Assembly (NCBI RefSeq): GCF_024704385.1
Contig: NZ_JAJDFX010000002.1
Span: forward strand, 4,278,001-4,342,000
Length of the DNA stretch: 64,000 bases
DNA from: Cellulomonas sp. P24
GTDB taxonomy: Bacteria > Actinomycetota > Actinomycetes > Actinomycetales > Cellulomonadaceae
Direction of reading: 5' to 3'
The notes under the pieces: generated by a model
What the model was told of the DNA's origin: nothing
Database searches by the model: none
The model's input: the letters and a program-made list of their open reading frames with translations, nothing else
Shown: positions 34,452 to 44,999 of the stretch, piece by piece
Layout of the letters: every line of letters begins with the position of its first letter
Numbering within the stretch: the first letter of the stretch is position 1
Translations under genes and position numbers: made by a program

Positions 34452-35316
34452 GGGAGATGAGCTCGCGTGCGAGCTGGCGGTAGGCGACGGCGCCCGAGTG
34501 CGTCGGCGCGTACGTGGTGATCGGCTCGGCGGCGACGGACGCGTCGGGGAACTTCACGGTGCGCCCGATGACCGTGTGCAGCAGGGCGTCGCCGAACGCC
34601 TCGTTCACGCGGGCGATCACCTCGCGCGAGTGCAGGGTGCGAGGGTCGTACATCGTCGCGACGATGCCGTCGACCTGGAGCCTCGGGTTGAGACGATCCC
34701 GCACCTTCTCGATCGTCTCGACGAGCAGCGCGACACCACGAAGCGCGAAGAACTCGCACTCGAGCGGGATCAGGACGCCGTGCGCTGCGGTCAGGGCGTT
34801 GACCGTCAGAAGGCCGAGCGACGGCTGGCAGTCGACCAGCACGACGTCGTAGTCGTCGAGGACGGGACGCAGCACGCGTGCCAGCACCGACTCGCGCGCG
34901 ACCTCGCCGACGAGCTGCACCTCGGCCGCCGAGAGGTCGATGTTCGCAGGGAGCACGTCGAGGTTCTCGAAAGCCGTGCGGCGGATGACCTCGTGAATCG
35001 TGGCCTTGCGCTCCATGAGCAGGTTGTAGACCGTGAGATCCAGCTCGTGCGCGCTGATCCCGAGCCCGACCGACGCGGCACCCTGGGGGTCGAAGTCGAC
35101 GATCAGCACACGCCGGCCGTACTCCGCCAGCGCCGCACCCAGGTTGATCGTGGTCGTCGTCTTGCCGACGCCACCCTTCTGGTTGCACATGGCGATCACG
35201 CGCGCCGGGCCGTGGGACGCGAGCGGCGCAGGGTCAGGGAGGTCGGGGATGCGGCGACCGACCGGGTCAAGGCTCCGGGATGCCGTCGACGTCGCGTCGG
35301 GGGCGTTGCTGCTCAC
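34435..35316 (-). CDS. ParA family ATPase (Soj-like, adjacent to scpA)
   Basis: 293 residues from GTG 35316; the open frame continues to 35658 as a shadow of xerD. It has the deviant Walker A box CNQKGGVGKTTTTINLGAAL (about 51-70), VLIVDFDPQGAASVGLG, the switch region VDCQPSLGLLTVNAL and the Walker B. A ParA-like ATPase next to scpAB is common in Actinobacteria. No parB or parS site is near, so it is not the chromosomal origin-proximal ParA; roles in chromosome or protein-complex positioning are possible. Confidence 0.88.
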   Translation of the reverse strand: MSSNAPDATSTASRSLDPVGRRIPDLPDPAPLASHGPARVIAMCNQKGGVGKTTTTINLGAALAEYGRRVLIVDFDPQGAASVGLGISAHELDLTVYNLLMERKATIHEVIRRTAFENLDVLPANIDLSAAEVQLVGEVARESVLARVLRPVLDDYDVVLVDCQPSLGLLTVNALTAAHGVLIPLECEFFALRGVALLVETIEKVRDRLNPRLQVDGIVATMYDPRTLHSREVIARVNEAFGDALLHTVIGRTVKFPDASVAAEPITTYAPTHSGAVAYRQLARELISRGDAA

Positions 35317-35420
35317 GCGGCCCAACCTACCGTAGCGAGGCGGCCGAACCCGGCACCTGGGCGGGTGTGGATGAGGTCCGACGGGCACCCGTCCGGCCGC
35401 GTCCCGGTCACCGGGTGCGA

Positions 35421-36362
35421 CTAGCCCAGTGCCCGCGGGTGCGACGCCGCGTAGACCTCGCGCAGCGTGTCCACCGTCACCTGCGTGTAGATCTGCGTGG
35501 TCGTCACCGACGCGTGACCGAGCAGCTCCTGGACGACGCGCACGTCCGCACCCCCGGCCAGCAGGTGCGTCGCGAACGAGTGGCGCAGCGTGTGCGGCGA
35601 GACGTGCGCGGCGACCGGGAGGTCGGCCCGGACCGCCGAGGCCCGGAGCACGGCCCACGCGCTCTGGCGGGTGAGCCGCGCGCCGCGCGTGTTGAGGAAC
35701 AGTGCCGGCGTCCCCCGACCACCGACGGCAAGCGCGGGCCGCGACCGCACCAGGTAGGCCTCGACCGCCTGCACGGCGAACGACCCGACCGGGACCACGC
35801 GCTCGCGACGACCCTTACCCATCAGCCGCACCGAGGCGCGCTCGGGATCGAGGTCGAGGTCGTCCACGTCGAGGCCCACGGCCTCCGAGATCCGGGCGCC
35901 CGTCGAGTACAGCAGCTCCAGGAGGGCGCGGTCACGCAAGGGCACGGGCCCGTCGCCGACGCTCGCCGCCTCGAGGAGGCGTTCCACCTCGTCCGTCGAG
36001 ATCGCCTTCGGAAGACGCCGCGGCTGGCTCGGTGGGTGGACCGACCTGGCCGCGTCCTCACCGGCGAGGCCTTCCCGCGCACAGAAGCGGTGCCACCCGC
36101 GGACGGCGACGACAGCACGTGCCGCCGAGGACGCCGACAGCACCGCGGATCCGTCGGACCCCGTGCGCAGCACCAGCACGAAGTCCTCCACGTCACGCTC
36201 CGTGACGTCGGTCGGGCGCGTGCGGCCTGCGGCGTCGAGGTACCCGAGGTATCGCGTCAGGTCGCGCCGGTAGGCGTCCACGGTGTTCGGGGCGAGCCCG
36301 CGTTCGACGGCGAGGTGTGCGAGGTAGTCCCGCGCGGCGTCGTGCAGCAGGTTGCCCGTCAC
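35421..36362 (-). CDS. xerD: Site-specific tyrosine recombinase XerD
   Basis: 313 residues from GTG 36362; the open frame to 36614 overlaps ctaB. The N-terminal SAM-like core-binding domain ([33 protein letters not shown]) is followed by the catalytic domain with Arg ([12 protein letters not shown]), Lys ([11 protein letters not shown]), [12 protein letters not shown] (HxxR), [15 protein letters not shown] (His and the nucleophilic Tyr). The size and motifs fit XerD, which with XerC resolves chromosome dimers at dif. Position beside parA/scpAB is the normal chromosomal context, not an integrase of a mobile element. Confidence 0.92.
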   Translation of the reverse strand: MTGNLLHDAARDYLAHLAVERGLAPNTVDAYRRDLTRYLGYLDAAGRTRPTDVTERDVEDFVLVLRTGSDGSAVLSASSAARAVVAVRGWHRFCAREGLAGEDAARSVHPPSQPRRLPKAISTDEVERLLEAASVGDGPVPLRDRALLELLYSTGARISEAVGLDVDDLDLDPERASVRLMGKGRRERVVPVGSFAVQAVEAYLVRSRPALAVGGRGTPALFLNTRGARLTRQSAWAVLRASAVRADLPVAAHVSPHTLRHSFATHLLAGGADVRVVQELLGHASVTTTQIYTQVTVDTLREVYAASHPRALG

Positions 36363-36391
36363 ACCAGGTCTCTCGGGTCGGAACGCCAGGG

Positions 36392-37324
36392 TCAGAACGG
36401 GAGGAAGACGTCCACCGCGATCGCGACGGACAACAACGTCAGGTAGGTGATCGAGGCGTGGAAGACCTTCATCGCGCCGAGCTTGCCACGCGACGGGTCC
36501 TGGGCGCGGCGCAGCAGCCCGACGCACGAGCTGAGGAACCACAGACCGAGGGCCAGCGCGACGACGCCGTAGACCCACGTCATCCCGGCGACCGGGACCA
36601 GCGCCAACGAGCACGCGACCATGGCGACCGCGTAGGCGATCATCTCGCGGGCGACCTTCGTGTCGGCTGCTACGACCGGGAGCATCGGCACGCGTGCGTT
36701 GGCGTAGTCACGGCGGAACTTCATCGACAGCGGCCAGTAGTGCGGCGGGGTCCAGAAGAAGATGACACCGAACAGGACGATCGGCGTCCAGCTCACGCCC
36801 CCGGTCACGGCCGACCAGCCGATCAGCACCGGCATGCACCCCGCCGCACCGCCCCAGACGATGTTCTGCGGTGTCCGACGCTTGAGGATCATCGTGTAGC
36901 CGACGACGTAGATCGCCATCGCCACGAACGTGAGCCACGCCGACGCGGCGTTGACCAGCACCGCGAACCAGACGAGCGACCCGATCGCCAACGTGAACCC
37001 GAAGATCAGCGCGTTGCGCGGCGAGACCTCACCGGTGACGAGCGGGCGACGCTTCGTCCGGTTCATCACCTCGTCGATGTCGCGGTCGAGGTAGCAGTTC
37101 AGGACCCCGGAGGCACCCGCCGCGCCCGCTCCCCCGACCATCGTCGCCAGGACCAGACCGATCGGCGGGAAGCCCCGCTGCGCCAGCATCATCGTCGGCA
37201 GCGTGGTGACGAGCAGCAGCTCGATGACGCGCGGCTTGGTCAGCGCGACGTAGGCGCCGACGACGTGCCAGGCGTTGCGCGCCGCGCGGGTGAGCTCGGC
37301 ACCGCGCCCGACGGCAGGCGACAT
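36392..37324 (-). CDS. ctaB: Protoheme IX farnesyltransferase (heme O synthase)
   Basis: 310 residues from ATG 37324 (MSPAVG...), or 342 from ATG 37420; the much longer open frame is antisense to tkt. Nine or so membrane segments. The UbiA-type motif is [20 protein letters not shown] (NxxxDxxxD), the second Asp-rich loop region is [16 protein letters not shown], and [12 protein letters not shown] is a signature of heme O synthases. It attaches a farnesyl group to heme B for the aa3-type cytochrome oxidase. Divergent from tkt, as in many Actinobacteria. Confidence 0.93.
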   Translation of the reverse strand: MSPAVGRGAELTRAARNAWHVVGAYVALTKPRVIELLLVTTLPTMMLAQRGFPPIGLVLATMVGGAGAAGASGVLNCYLDRDIDEVMNRTKRRPLVTGEVSPRNALIFGFTLAIGSLVWFAVLVNAASAWLTFVAMAIYVVGYTMILKRRTPQNIVWGGAAGCMPVLIGWSAVTGGVSWTPIVLFGVIFFWTPPHYWPLSMKFRRDYANARVPMLPVVAADTKVAREMIAYAVAMVACSLALVPVAGMTWVYGVVALALGLWFLSSCVGLLRRAQDPSRGKLGAMKVFHASITYLTLLSVAIAVDVFLPF

Positions 37325-37783
37325 CGCCCCGCTCACCTGGGAGAGATCGCTCGGCGATCGAGGGTCATCGAGCACGATCGGGCTGCTGCTGCGCACGCGA
37401 AGGGCACTTCCGTTCGTCATCCGGGCCGATGCCGCCGACACGTCAGACGCGCCCGCGGCGTGGGACGTCGAGCGCCATCGTACGGCTCCTCCGCACGATC
37501 GCGCCCAAGCGCTAGCGGATTCGACACCACCAAGACTGTGACTTTGGTCCCGAATATCCCCCTCAGCGCGACCCGTCAGCACCCGAGAACGGTGCTTCGG
37601 CACCCCCTCCGTCCACCGTCCGGTCGATGCGGCGAGCGACTGGGTGCACGTATAGGCTCGCTCGGTGGGTAGAGCGGCGCTCGCCACGCGGCCGCCGACC
37701 CCCTGCCGGACTCCACGATGGAGCCGTCGGACGCGATTCAGGCGAGGTCCCGGGACCCGACTCCCGGGCGGGAATGAGGTTCG
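37325..37783. promoter_or_regulatory. Divergent intergenic region between ctaB and tkt
   Basis: About 460 bases (364 if ctaB starts at 37420). It is less GC-rich around 37520-37570 (AAGACTGTGACTTTGG, CCCGAATATCC), the likely place for divergent promoters. I find no confident -10/-35 pair and no ORF with a ribosome-binding site. Confidence 0.4.
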
Positions 37784-39889
37784 GTGAACGCGCAAGCCCC
37801 CACGGCGACACGGATCGGTTGGAACGAGCTCGACCGACGCGCTGTCGACACTGTTCGTGTCCTGGCAGCCGATGCGGTCGAGAAGGTCGGCAACGGCCAC
37901 CCCGGAACCGCGATCAGCCTCGCACCGGTCGCCTACCTGCTCTACCAGCGGACGATGCGCCTGGACCCGACGGACCCGACGTGGCTCGGTCGCGACCGGT
38001 TCGTGCTCTCGTGCGGCCACTCGAGCCTCACCCAGTACATCCAGCTCTACCTGTCCGGCTTCGGTCTCGAGCTCAGCGACCTCGAGGCGCTGCGCACCTG
38101 GGGATCGCTGACCCCCGGCCACCCCGAGTACGGCCACACCGCAGGCGTGGAGATCACGACCGGCCCGCTCGGTCAGGGCGTCGCGAGCGCCGTCGGCATG
38201 GCGATGGCCGCACGCCGCGAGCGTGGGCTGTTCGACCCTGAGGCGCAGCCGGGCACGAGCCCGTTCGACCACACCGTCTACGTGCTTGCCTCCGACGGCG
38301 ACCTGCAGGAGGGCGTCTCGGGTGAGGCGTCCTCGATCGCCGGGACCCAGAAGCTCGGGAACCTCGTCGTCATCTGGGACGACAACCACATCTCGATCGA
38401 GGGCGACACCGACATCGCCTTCACCGAAGACGTCGTGGCCCGCTACGCGTCCTACGGCTGGCACGTCCAGTTCGTCGACTGGACCGCCGGACCGGACGGC
38501 TACGTCGAGGACGTCGATGCGCTCGACGCCGCGATCGCGGCCGCCGTCGCCGAGACGGACAAGCCGTCGTTCATCGCCCTGCGCACGATCATCGCCTGGC
38601 CGTCCCCGACCAAGCAGAACACGCACGGCTCGCACGGCTCGAAGCTCGGGACCGCGGAGGTCCGCGGTCTCAAGGAGGTGCTCGGATTCGACCCCGAGGC
38701 ATCGTTCGACGTCGACCCCGAGGTGCTCGCCCACGCGCGCAAGGTCGTCGACCGCAGCGCCGCCGCGCGCGCCGAGTGGGAGGTCGGGTACCAGGCCTGG
38801 CGCACCGCCAACCCCGACCGCGCCGCCCTCCTCGACCGGCTGCAGGCTCGCGCGCTGCCGACAGGCTGGGAGGCGTCGCTCCCCGTCTTCCCGGCAGGTA
38901 CCTCCGTCGCGACCCGTGCCGCGTCCGGTGAGGTCCTCAGCGCGCTGGGCGACGTCCTGCCCGAGCTCTGGGGCGGCTCGGCCGACCTCGCCGGCTCGAA
39001 CAACACGACCATGAAGGGCCAGCCGTCCTTCATCCCTGCCGAGCGGTCGACGCACGAGTTCGCCGGGAACGAGTTCGGTCGCACGCTGCACTTCGGCATC
39101 CGCGAGCACGCCATGGGTGCGATCCTCTCGGGCATCGCGCTCCACGGCCCGACCCGTCCCTACGGCGGCACCTTCTTCACGTTCAGCGACTACATGCGCG
39201 GCTCCGTCCGGCTGGCCTCGCTGATGGGTGTCCCGGTCACGTACGTCTGGACCCACGACTCGATCGGCCTGGGCGAGGACGGACCCACCCACCAGCCGAT
39301 CGAGCACCTGGCCGCCGTCCGCGCGATCCCGGGGCTCTCGATCGTCCGCCCCGCCGACGCGAACGAGACCGCCGAGGCGTGGAAGGCGATCCTCGAGCGC
39401 GACTCCGGCCCCGTCGGTCTGATCCTCACCCGCCAGAACGTGCCGACGTTCCCGCGCGGCGAGGACGGCTTCGCCCCGGCGAGCGGGCTCGCGAAGGGCG
39501 CCTACGTCCTGCTCGAGTCGAGCACGCCCGTGCCCGACGTGATCCTGCTGGCGACCGGTTCCGAGGTGCAGCTCGCCGTGAGCGCGCGCGCGACGCTCGA
39601 GGCCGACGGCATCGGGACGCGCGTGGTCTCCGTGCCGTGCCTCGAGTGGTTCGCCGAGCAGGACCAGGCCTACCAGGACGCGGTCCTGCCGCCCGCGGTC
39701 AAGGCGCGGGTGTCCGTCGAGGCCGGGCTCGCGCTGAGCTGGTACCGCCTGCTCGGCGACGCCGGTCGTGCGGTCTCCCTCGAGCACTACGGGGCCTCCG
39801 CCGACGCGAACCGCCTCTTCCAGGAGTTCGGCATCACCGCTGAGGCCGTCGAGGCCGCCGCGCGCGAGTCCCTCGCCGCCAGCCGGTAG
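37784..39889 (+). CDS. tkt: Transketolase
   Basis: 701 residues from GTG 37784, with GAGG just upstream. Thiamine-diphosphate motif: [34 protein letters not shown] (GDG...N, about 170-200). [25 protein letters not shown] and the C-terminal [12 protein letters not shown] and HYGASADA segments are characteristic. Transfers two-carbon units between sugar phosphates in the non-oxidative pentose phosphate path. It is first in the tkt-tal-zwf-opcA-pgl run, but a strong hairpin between tkt and tal suggests partly separate transcription. Confidence 0.97.
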   Translation: MNAQAPTATRIGWNELDRRAVDTVRVLAADAVEKVGNGHPGTAISLAPVAYLLYQRTMRLDPTDPTWLGRDRFVLSCGHSSLTQYIQLYLSGFGLELSDLEALRTWGSLTPGHPEYGHTAGVEITTGPLGQGVASAVGMAMAARRERGLFDPEAQPGTSPFDHTVYVLASDGDLQEGVSGEASSIAGTQKLGNLVVIWDDNHISIEGDTDIAFTEDVVARYASYGWHVQFVDWTAGPDGYVEDVDALDAAIAAAVAETDKPSFIALRTIIAWPSPTKQNTHGSHGSKLGTAEVRGLKEVLGFDPEASFDVDPEVLAHARKVVDRSAAARAEWEVGYQAWRTANPDRAALLDRLQARALPTGWEASLPVFPAGTSVATRAASGEVLSALGDVLPELWGGSADLAGSNNTTMKGQPSFIPAERSTHEFAGNEFGRTLHFGIREHAMGAILSGIALHGPTRPYGGTFFTFSDYMRGSVRLASLMGVPVTYVWTHDSIGLGEDGPTHQPIEHLAAVRAIPGLSIVRPADANETAEAWKAILERDSGPVGLILTRQNVPTFPRGEDGFAPASGLAKGAYVLLESSTPVPDVILLATGSEVQLAVSARATLEADGIGTRVVSVPCLEWFAEQDQAYQDAVLPPAVKARVSVEAGLALSWYRLLGDAGRAVSLEHYGASADANRLFQEFGITAEAVEAAARESLAASR

Positions 39890-39901
39890 TCGATCTCCGC
39901 A

Positions 39902-39944
39902 GACGAGCGCTGTGCCGGACCACCAGGTCCGGCACAGCCTCGTC
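39902..39944. terminator. Strong hairpin between tkt and tal
   Basis: GCTGTGCCGGACC (39909-39921) and GGTCCGGCACAGC (39926-39938) pair over 13 bases with a four-base loop; flanking GACGAG and CTCGTC extend the stem after one bulged base. It lies 13 bases past the tkt stop. There is no T-tract, as is common for such hairpins in high-GC genomes. Confidence 0.7.
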
Positions 39945-39996
39945 ATTCAGACTGCACCTCAGCGCCGCCTCAGTCACCGAGCACGGGAGGACCACC

Positions 39997-41130
39997 ATGA
40001 CCTCGAGCATCTCGACACCGCTGGACCGGCTCACGGCTGCCGGAGTCGCCGTCTGGCTCGACGACCTCTCGCGTGAGCGGCTGCGCACCGGGAACCTCGC
40101 CGACCTCGTGCGCACCCGCCACGTGGTCGGCGTGACCACGAACCCGACGATCTTCGCGTCCGCGCTCTCCTCGGGCGACGCCTACGACGAGCAGCTCGGC
40201 GAGCTCGCTCGTGCGGCCGTCGACGTCGAGGAGGCCGTGTTCACGATCACGACCGACGACGTCCGGCAGGCCTGCGACGTGCTCCGGCCGGTCTACGACG
40301 CGACCGGCACCGTAGATGGGCGGGTCTCGATCGAGGTCGACCCGCGACTTGCCCGGGACACCGAGGCGACCATCGCAACGGCGCGCAGGCTCTGGGCGAC
40401 CGTCGACCGACCGAACCTGTTCATCAAGATCCCGGCGACGGTCGAGGGGCTTCCCGCCATCACGGCGGCCATCTCCGAGGGCATCAGCGTCAACGTCACG
40501 CTGATCTTCTCGATCGATCGGTACCGCGCGGTCGTCGACGCGTTCATGACGGGCCTCGAGGCAGCCAGGACCGCCGGCATCGACCTGGGCCCCGTCGCAT
40601 CCGTCGCGTCGTTCTTCGTCTCCCGCGTCGACTCGGCGATCGACCCCCGGCTCGACGCGCTCGGTTCACCCGCCGCCGCCCAGCTGCGCGGGCGCGCCGC
40701 GATCGCGAACGCCCGCCTCGCGTACCAGGTGTTCGAGGAGAGCCTCGCCACCGACCGCTGGCGCTCGCTCGCCGCGTCCGGCGCCCTCCCCCAGCGTCCT
40801 CTCTGGGCATCGACAGGGGTCAAGGACCCCACCTACCCGGACACGCTCTACGTCGACGAGCTCGTGGTCCACCACGTCGTCAACACCATGCCGGCAGCGA
40901 CCCTCGAGGCCGTCGCCGACCACGGTGCCGTCGACTCGCCCGACACCGTGACCGGCGCGTACGCCGACGCGACCGACGCCCTCGCCGGGCTGGCCGCGCT
41001 GGGGATCTCGATCGACGAGGTCACGGAACATCTCGAGATCGAGGGCGTTGAGAAGTTCGAGGCCAGCTGGGAGCAGCTGCTCTCGACCGTCTCCGCAGGG
41101 CTCGCCCGCCAGGGGCCTGCCTCGCGGTAG
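39997..41130 (+). CDS. tal: Transaldolase
   Basis: 377 residues from ATG 39997 with GGGAGG seven bases upstream. [28 protein letters not shown] and [15 protein letters not shown] are the N-terminal signatures of the bacterial type-2-like long transaldolases. The Schiff-base lysine is in [12 protein letters not shown] (about residue 146), and [12 protein letters not shown] and SRVDSAID follow. It transfers dihydroxyacetone units between sedoheptulose 7-phosphate and glyceraldehyde 3-phosphate. In the cluster with tkt and zwf. Confidence 0.96.
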   Translation: MTSSISTPLDRLTAAGVAVWLDDLSRERLRTGNLADLVRTRHVVGVTTNPTIFASALSSGDAYDEQLGELARAAVDVEEAVFTITTDDVRQACDVLRPVYDATGTVDGRVSIEVDPRLARDTEATIATARRLWATVDRPNLFIKIPATVEGLPAITAAISEGISVNVTLIFSIDRYRAVVDAFMTGLEAARTAGIDLGPVASVASFFVSRVDSAIDPRLDALGSPAAAQLRGRAAIANARLAYQVFEESLATDRWRSLAASGALPQRPLWASTGVKDPTYPDTLYVDELVVHHVVNTMPAATLEAVADHGAVDSPDTVTGAYADATDALAGLAALGISIDEVTEHLEIEGVEKFEASWEQLLSTVSAGLARQGPASR

Positions 41131-41181
41131 GTCCGCAACCCCAGCAGACCGGTCCCACCTCACGGTGCCCGTCTCTGCTCA

Positions 41182-41233
41182 GCACCGCCCGGGACGCCGC
41201 CGCGTCTGCACCGCCCGGGACGCCGCCGCGTCC
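41182..41233 (+). repeat. 26-base tandem repeat, two copies, just upstream of zwf
   Basis: The unit starts GCACCGCCCGGGACGCC and occurs at 41182-41207 and 41208-41233, differing only in the last base. It lies in the tal-zwf gap, ending 22 bases before the zwf ATG, so it would be in the zwf untranslated leader or promoter. Confidence 0.9.
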
Positions 41234-41254
41234 CACCGACCACTTGGACCGCCC

Positions 41255-42796
41255 ATGAGCCCCTCGAAGATCACTGCCGACCACAATCCCCTGCGCGACG
41301 TCCGCGACCGTCGCCTTCCGCGGATCGCCGGTCCGTGCGGTCTCGTGATCTTCGGCGTCACGGGTGACCTGGCACGCAAGAAGCTGATGCCGGCGGTCTA
41401 CGACCTCACGAACCGGGGGCTGCTCCCCCAGGATTCGCCCTCACCGGCTTCGCGCGCCGCGACTGGGAGACGCAGGACTTCGCCCAGATCGTCCACGACT
41501 CCGTCAAGGAGCACGCGCGCACACCGTTCCGCGAGGCGACCTGGCGGCAGCTGGCGGAAGGGATCCGGTTCGTCCAGGGAAGCTTCGACGACCCGGAGGC
41601 CTTCGAGAAGCTGAGCTCGACGGTCCACGAGCTCGACGAGAAGCGTGGGACCGGAGGCAACCACGCCTTCTACCTCTCGGTGCCGCCGAGCGCCTTTCCA
41701 CTCGTCTGCCGTCAGCTCGCCTCGTCGGGCCTGTCGCAGCCGAAGGAGAACACCTGGCGCCGTGTGGTGATCGAGAAGCCGTTCGGCCATGACCTGAAGA
41801 GCGCCGAGGAGCTGAACGACGTCGTGTCCGAGGTCTTCCCGCCCGACTCGGTCTTCCGGATCGACCACTACCTCGGCAAGGAGACCGTCCAGAACCTCCT
41901 TGCTCTGCGGTTCGCGAACCAGATGTTCGAGCCGATCTGGAACTCGAACTACGTGGACCACGTCCAGATCACCATGGCTGAGGACATCGGGATCGGCGGC
42001 CGGGCCGGCTACTACGACGGCATCGGTGCCGCGCGCGACGTCATCCAGAACCACCTGCTGCAGCTCCTCGCGCTCACCGCCATGGAGGAGCCCGTCTCGT
42101 TCGACCCGCGGGACCTCCGCGCGGAGAAGATCAAGGTGCTGTCGGCCGTCCGCGTGCCGAAGGACCTCGCGCGTCATACCTCACGCGGCCAGTACGCCGC
42201 CGGATGGCAGGGCGGCGAGGAGGTCTGCGGCTATCTCGACGAGGACGGCATCCCGGCGTCCTCGACGACCGAGACCTTCGCTGCGATCCGGGTCGACATC
42301 GACACCAGGCGATGGGCAGGCGTCCCCCTTCTACCTCCGGACCGGCAAGCGCCTCGGCCGACGGGTCACCGAGATCGCCGTCGTCTTCAAGCGCGCGCCG
42401 CACCTGCCGTTCGAGTCGACGGCCACCGAGGAGCTCGGCAAGAACGCCCTCGTCATCCGGGTGCAGCCCGACGAGGGCGTCACCCTCCGGTTCGGCGCCA
42501 AGGTCCCCGGCACGGCGATGGAGGTGCGCGACGTCACGATGGACTTCGGCTACGGTCACGCGTTCACCGAGTCCTCCCCCGAGGCATACGAACGCCTGAT
42601 CCTCGACGTGCTTCTCGGCGACCCGCCGCTCTTCCCCCGCCACGAGGAGGTTCAGCTCTCGTGGAAGATCCTCGACCCGATCACCCAGTTCTGGGCCAGC
42701 AAGGGCAAGCCCGACACGTACCGGTCCGGTACCTGGGGACCCGAGTCGGCAGACGCGATGCTGGCACGCGACGGTCGCACCTGGCGGCGGCCATGA
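41255..42796 (+). CDS. zwf: Glucose-6-phosphate 1-dehydrogenase, two compensating frameshifts
   Basis: ATG 41255 begins a protein with the NADP-binding GVTGDLARKKLMPA. The frame fails at 41425-41429 (five C; six restores LLPPGFALTGFARRDW), continues intact through VVIEKPFGHD and RIDHYLGKETVQN, then fails at 42324-42328 (five C; four restores AGVPFYLRTGKRL) and runs in the original frame to TGA 42796. Corrected length is 513 residues, exactly the family norm, with every catalytic motif present (RIDHYLGK near residue 204). It oxidises glucose 6-phosphate to 6-phosphogluconolactone, producing NADPH. The two indels are in short C-runs and cancel, which fits sequencing error in a working gene. Confidence 0.9.
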
Positions 42797-42845
42797 CCGC
42801 ACCCACCTTCCCGCACGTCCAGCGGCCCGGAACGGAGTCAGCGGC

Positions 42846-43763
42846 ATGATCATCGACCTGCCCGGTACCACCACGAACGACGTCAACAAGCGGCTCGTCA
42901 AGCTGCGCGACGAGGGTGGTGCGGTCGCGCTCGGCCGTGTCCTCACCCTCGTGATCGATGTCGGCGACCGCGACGTCGAGGAGGCCGTGGCGGCCGCCAA
43001 CGAGGCCAGCCACGAGCACCCGTGCCGCGTGATCGTGATCGCGCCGAGGTCGGCCGAGACCGGCCGCACGCTCAACGCCGAGATCCGACTCGGCGGGGAC
43101 GCCGGTGCGAGCGAGGTCGTGGTGCTCCGGCCGTCCGGCGACCTCCCTGCGCACGGAGACACGCTGGTCATCCCGTTGCTGCTCCCGGACGCCCCGATCG
43201 TGATCTGGTGGCCGTACGAGTCTCCGGCGAACCCGTCGGAGAGCATGCTCGGGAAGATGGCACAACGGCGGATCACCGATGCGAGCGAGTGCGCCCATCC
43301 TTTCGAGACGCTCCGGCGCCTCAGCACGGTGTACACGGCCGGGGACACCGACCTCGCCTGGACCCGGATCACCCTCTGGCGGGGGCTGCTCGCCGCCGCG
43401 CTCGACCAGCCGCCGTACGAGCCCGTCCAGCGGGTGGTCGTGGCCGGCGAGAGCACGCACCCGTCAGTGGACATGATCGCCGCGTGGCTCGCGCAGGAGC
43501 TGCGCTGCCCGATCGAGATCCGTCGGGAGCCCGACGCTCCCGCGATCACCGAGGTGCGGCTGGAACGTCGATCCGGTGACATCGTGCTGTACCGTCCGGA
43601 CGGCAAGACGGCGGCCCTGCGCCAGCCCGACCAGCCCGAGCACCGGATCGCGCTGCCCATCCGCCAGCTTCAGGAGTGCCTCGCCGAGGAGCTCCGTCGC
43701 CTCGACCCCGACGACGTCTACGGCGAGGTGCTGACCAAGGGGCTCGCAAGGCTCGACGCATGA
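42846..43763 (+). CDS. opcA: Glucose-6-phosphate dehydrogenase assembly protein OpcA
   Basis: 305 residues. The N-terminal block IIDLPGTTTNDVNKRLVKLRDEGGAVALGRVLTLVI and the central DAPIVIWWPYESPANPSESMLGKMAQRRITDA are typical OpcA. It is needed for G6PDH activity in many Actinobacteria and cyanobacteria, where it acts as an allosteric or assembly factor. It follows zwf directly, 49 bases past its stop, and its own stop overlaps the pgl start (ATGA), matching the functional chain zwf-opcA-pgl. Confidence 0.95.
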   Translation: MIIDLPGTTTNDVNKRLVKLRDEGGAVALGRVLTLVIDVGDRDVEEAVAAANEASHEHPCRVIVIAPRSAETGRTLNAEIRLGGDAGASEVVVLRPSGDLPAHGDTLVIPLLLPDAPIVIWWPYESPANPSESMLGKMAQRRITDASECAHPFETLRRLSTVYTAGDTDLAWTRITLWRGLLAAALDQPPYEPVQRVVVAGESTHPSVDMIAAWLAQELRCPIEIRREPDAPAITEVRLERRSGDIVLYRPDGKTAALRQPDQPEHRIALPIRQLQECLAEELRRLDPDDVYGEVLTKGLARLDA

Positions 43764-44548
43764 GCACGTCGCGGGTCGTCGCCCACCCCGACGCGGACGC
43801 CGTCGCCCAGGTCACCGCGGCGCGGCTCGTCGTCAGGCTCGTCGACCTCCAGTCCGTCCGGACGCCGGTCCATGTGGTGCTCACCGGCGGGACGGTCGGC
43901 ATCGGTGTCCTCGCCGCGCTCCGGGATCACCCGGGTCGGGACGCGATCGACTGGTCCGGGGTCCACCTGTGGTGGGGGGACGAGCGGTTCCTCCCCTCCG
44001 GCCACCCGGATCGCAACGAGACACAGGCGCGCGGCGCCCTGCTGGACGAGCTGGCGCCACTCCTCCCGGCCGCGAACGTCCACCCGTTCCCCGCTGCCGG
44101 GTCGGACGGGATCACGTCGGCGGAGGACGCCGCGGCCGCCTACGCGGCCGAGCTCGCCGCGCATGCGACCGTCGGGGCTCCGCGCCCCGCAGTCCCCCCG
44201 TTCGATGTCGTCCTGCTCGGCATGGGTCCGGACGGTCACGTCGCGTCGCTGTTCCCGGGGAACACGGCCGAGCTCGCCTCGGGTGCCACGGTCGTGGCTG
44301 TTCACGACGCGCCGAAGCCACCCCCGGACCGTGTATCGCTCACGAACGAGGCGATCTGCGTCGCCGAGGCCGTGTGGCTGGTCGTGGCAGGTGCCGAGAA
44401 GGCACCCTCGGTCGCGGCAGCACTCGCAGGCGCCGCGCTTCCGGCCGCTCGGGTGCGCGGCCAGGTCAGCACGCTGTGGCTGCTCGACGCGGCCGCTGCG
44501 GCCGAGATCGCCGTGCCGGCACCGTCCTCGACACCCTCACCGAGCTAG
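43760..44548 (+). CDS. pgl: 6-phosphogluconolactonase
   Basis: 262 residues from ATG 43760, overlapping the opcA stop. The open frame to 43676 is in opcA. VLTGGTVGIGVLAAL, WWGDERFLPSGHPDRNETQARGALL and LLGMGPDGHVASLFPG are the signature motifs of the SugarP-isomerase-like lactonase family. It hydrolyses 6-phosphoglucono-1,5-lactone, the product of G6PDH. Last gene of the pentose-phosphate cluster; a convergent rbpA follows after 88 bases, with no clear terminator. Confidence 0.95.
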   Translation: MSTSRVVAHPDADAVAQVTAARLVVRLVDLQSVRTPVHVVLTGGTVGIGVLAALRDHPGRDAIDWSGVHLWWGDERFLPSGHPDRNETQARGALLDELAPLLPAANVHPFPAAGSDGITSAEDAAAAYAAELAAHATVGAPRPAVPPFDVVLLGMGPDGHVASLFPGNTAELASGATVVAVHDAPKPPPDRVSLTNEAICVAEAVWLVVAGAEKAPSVAAALAGAALPAARVRGQVSTLWLLDAAAAAEIAVPAPSSTPSPS

Positions 44549-44636
44549 GCGCAGTCGTCCTGGTGACGGGGCCGAGCTCGCCGAGCAGACTACCTTCGTC
44601 GAGCCCCGGGCTCTCGCGGCGGGGTCGTCGCGAGTC

Positions 44637-44984
44637 TCAGTTGCCGCGGCGTGCTCGGAGCGCGGCGAGTGCCTCGTCCAGGATGTCGACACCGTCCTGG
44701 TCGCTCCGACGCTCCTTGACGTAGGCCAGGTGCGTCTTGTACGGCTCGTTCTTGACCGGCTCCGGCGGGTTCAGCTGCTCCTGACCGGCGGGGAAGCCGC
44801 ACCGCGGGCAGTCCCACGTCGCGGGTGCGTCGTCGCGCGCCTCCGCGGCGAAGCTGGGGCGCGTCTCGTGCCCGTTCGCGCACCAGTAGGAGATCGAGAC
44901 CCGCGGGGCCGTGTCCCCGCGCTCGGCCTCGCCCATGGGTCCGGCACCGACGCGGGATCCTCTGATCGCACTGCCACTAGCCAC
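44637..44984 (-). CDS. rbpA: RNA polymerase-binding protein RbpA
   Basis: 115 residues from GTG 44984 with GGAGG upstream. The RbpA core has the zinc-binding Cys pair region YWCANGHETRPSF...WDCPRCGFPAG, then QLNPPEPVKNEPYKTHLAYVKERR, the basic linker and sigma-interaction domain, and a short acidic tail (DILDEALAALRARR). RbpA binds the group-1/2 sigma factor and promoter DNA to help open-complex formation; it is restricted to Actinobacteria. It lies 15 bases downstream of secG. Confidence 0.96.
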   Translation of the reverse strand: MASGSAIRGSRVGAGPMGEAERGDTAPRVSISYWCANGHETRPSFAAEARDDAPATWDCPRCGFPAGQEQLNPPEPVKNEPYKTHLAYVKERRSDQDGVDILDEALAALRARRGN

Positions 44985-44999
44985 GATGATCCTCCGAAG

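Noticed and set aside
35421-36362. Integrase of a mobile element
   Set aside because: The tyrosine recombinase has the size, motifs and parA-scpAB context of chromosomal XerD; no attachment repeats or phage genes are near.
36392-39946. An open frame of 1,184 codons on the minus strand over tkt and ctaB
   Set aside because: Only its C-terminal part is ctaB; the rest is antisense to transketolase, with no family motifs, and is a high-GC artefact.
41425-42328. Programmed ribosomal frameshifting in zwf
   Set aside because: No slippery heptamer or downstream structure is needed or seen, G6PDH is not known to use it, and two opposite shifts in plain C-runs fit sequence error better.
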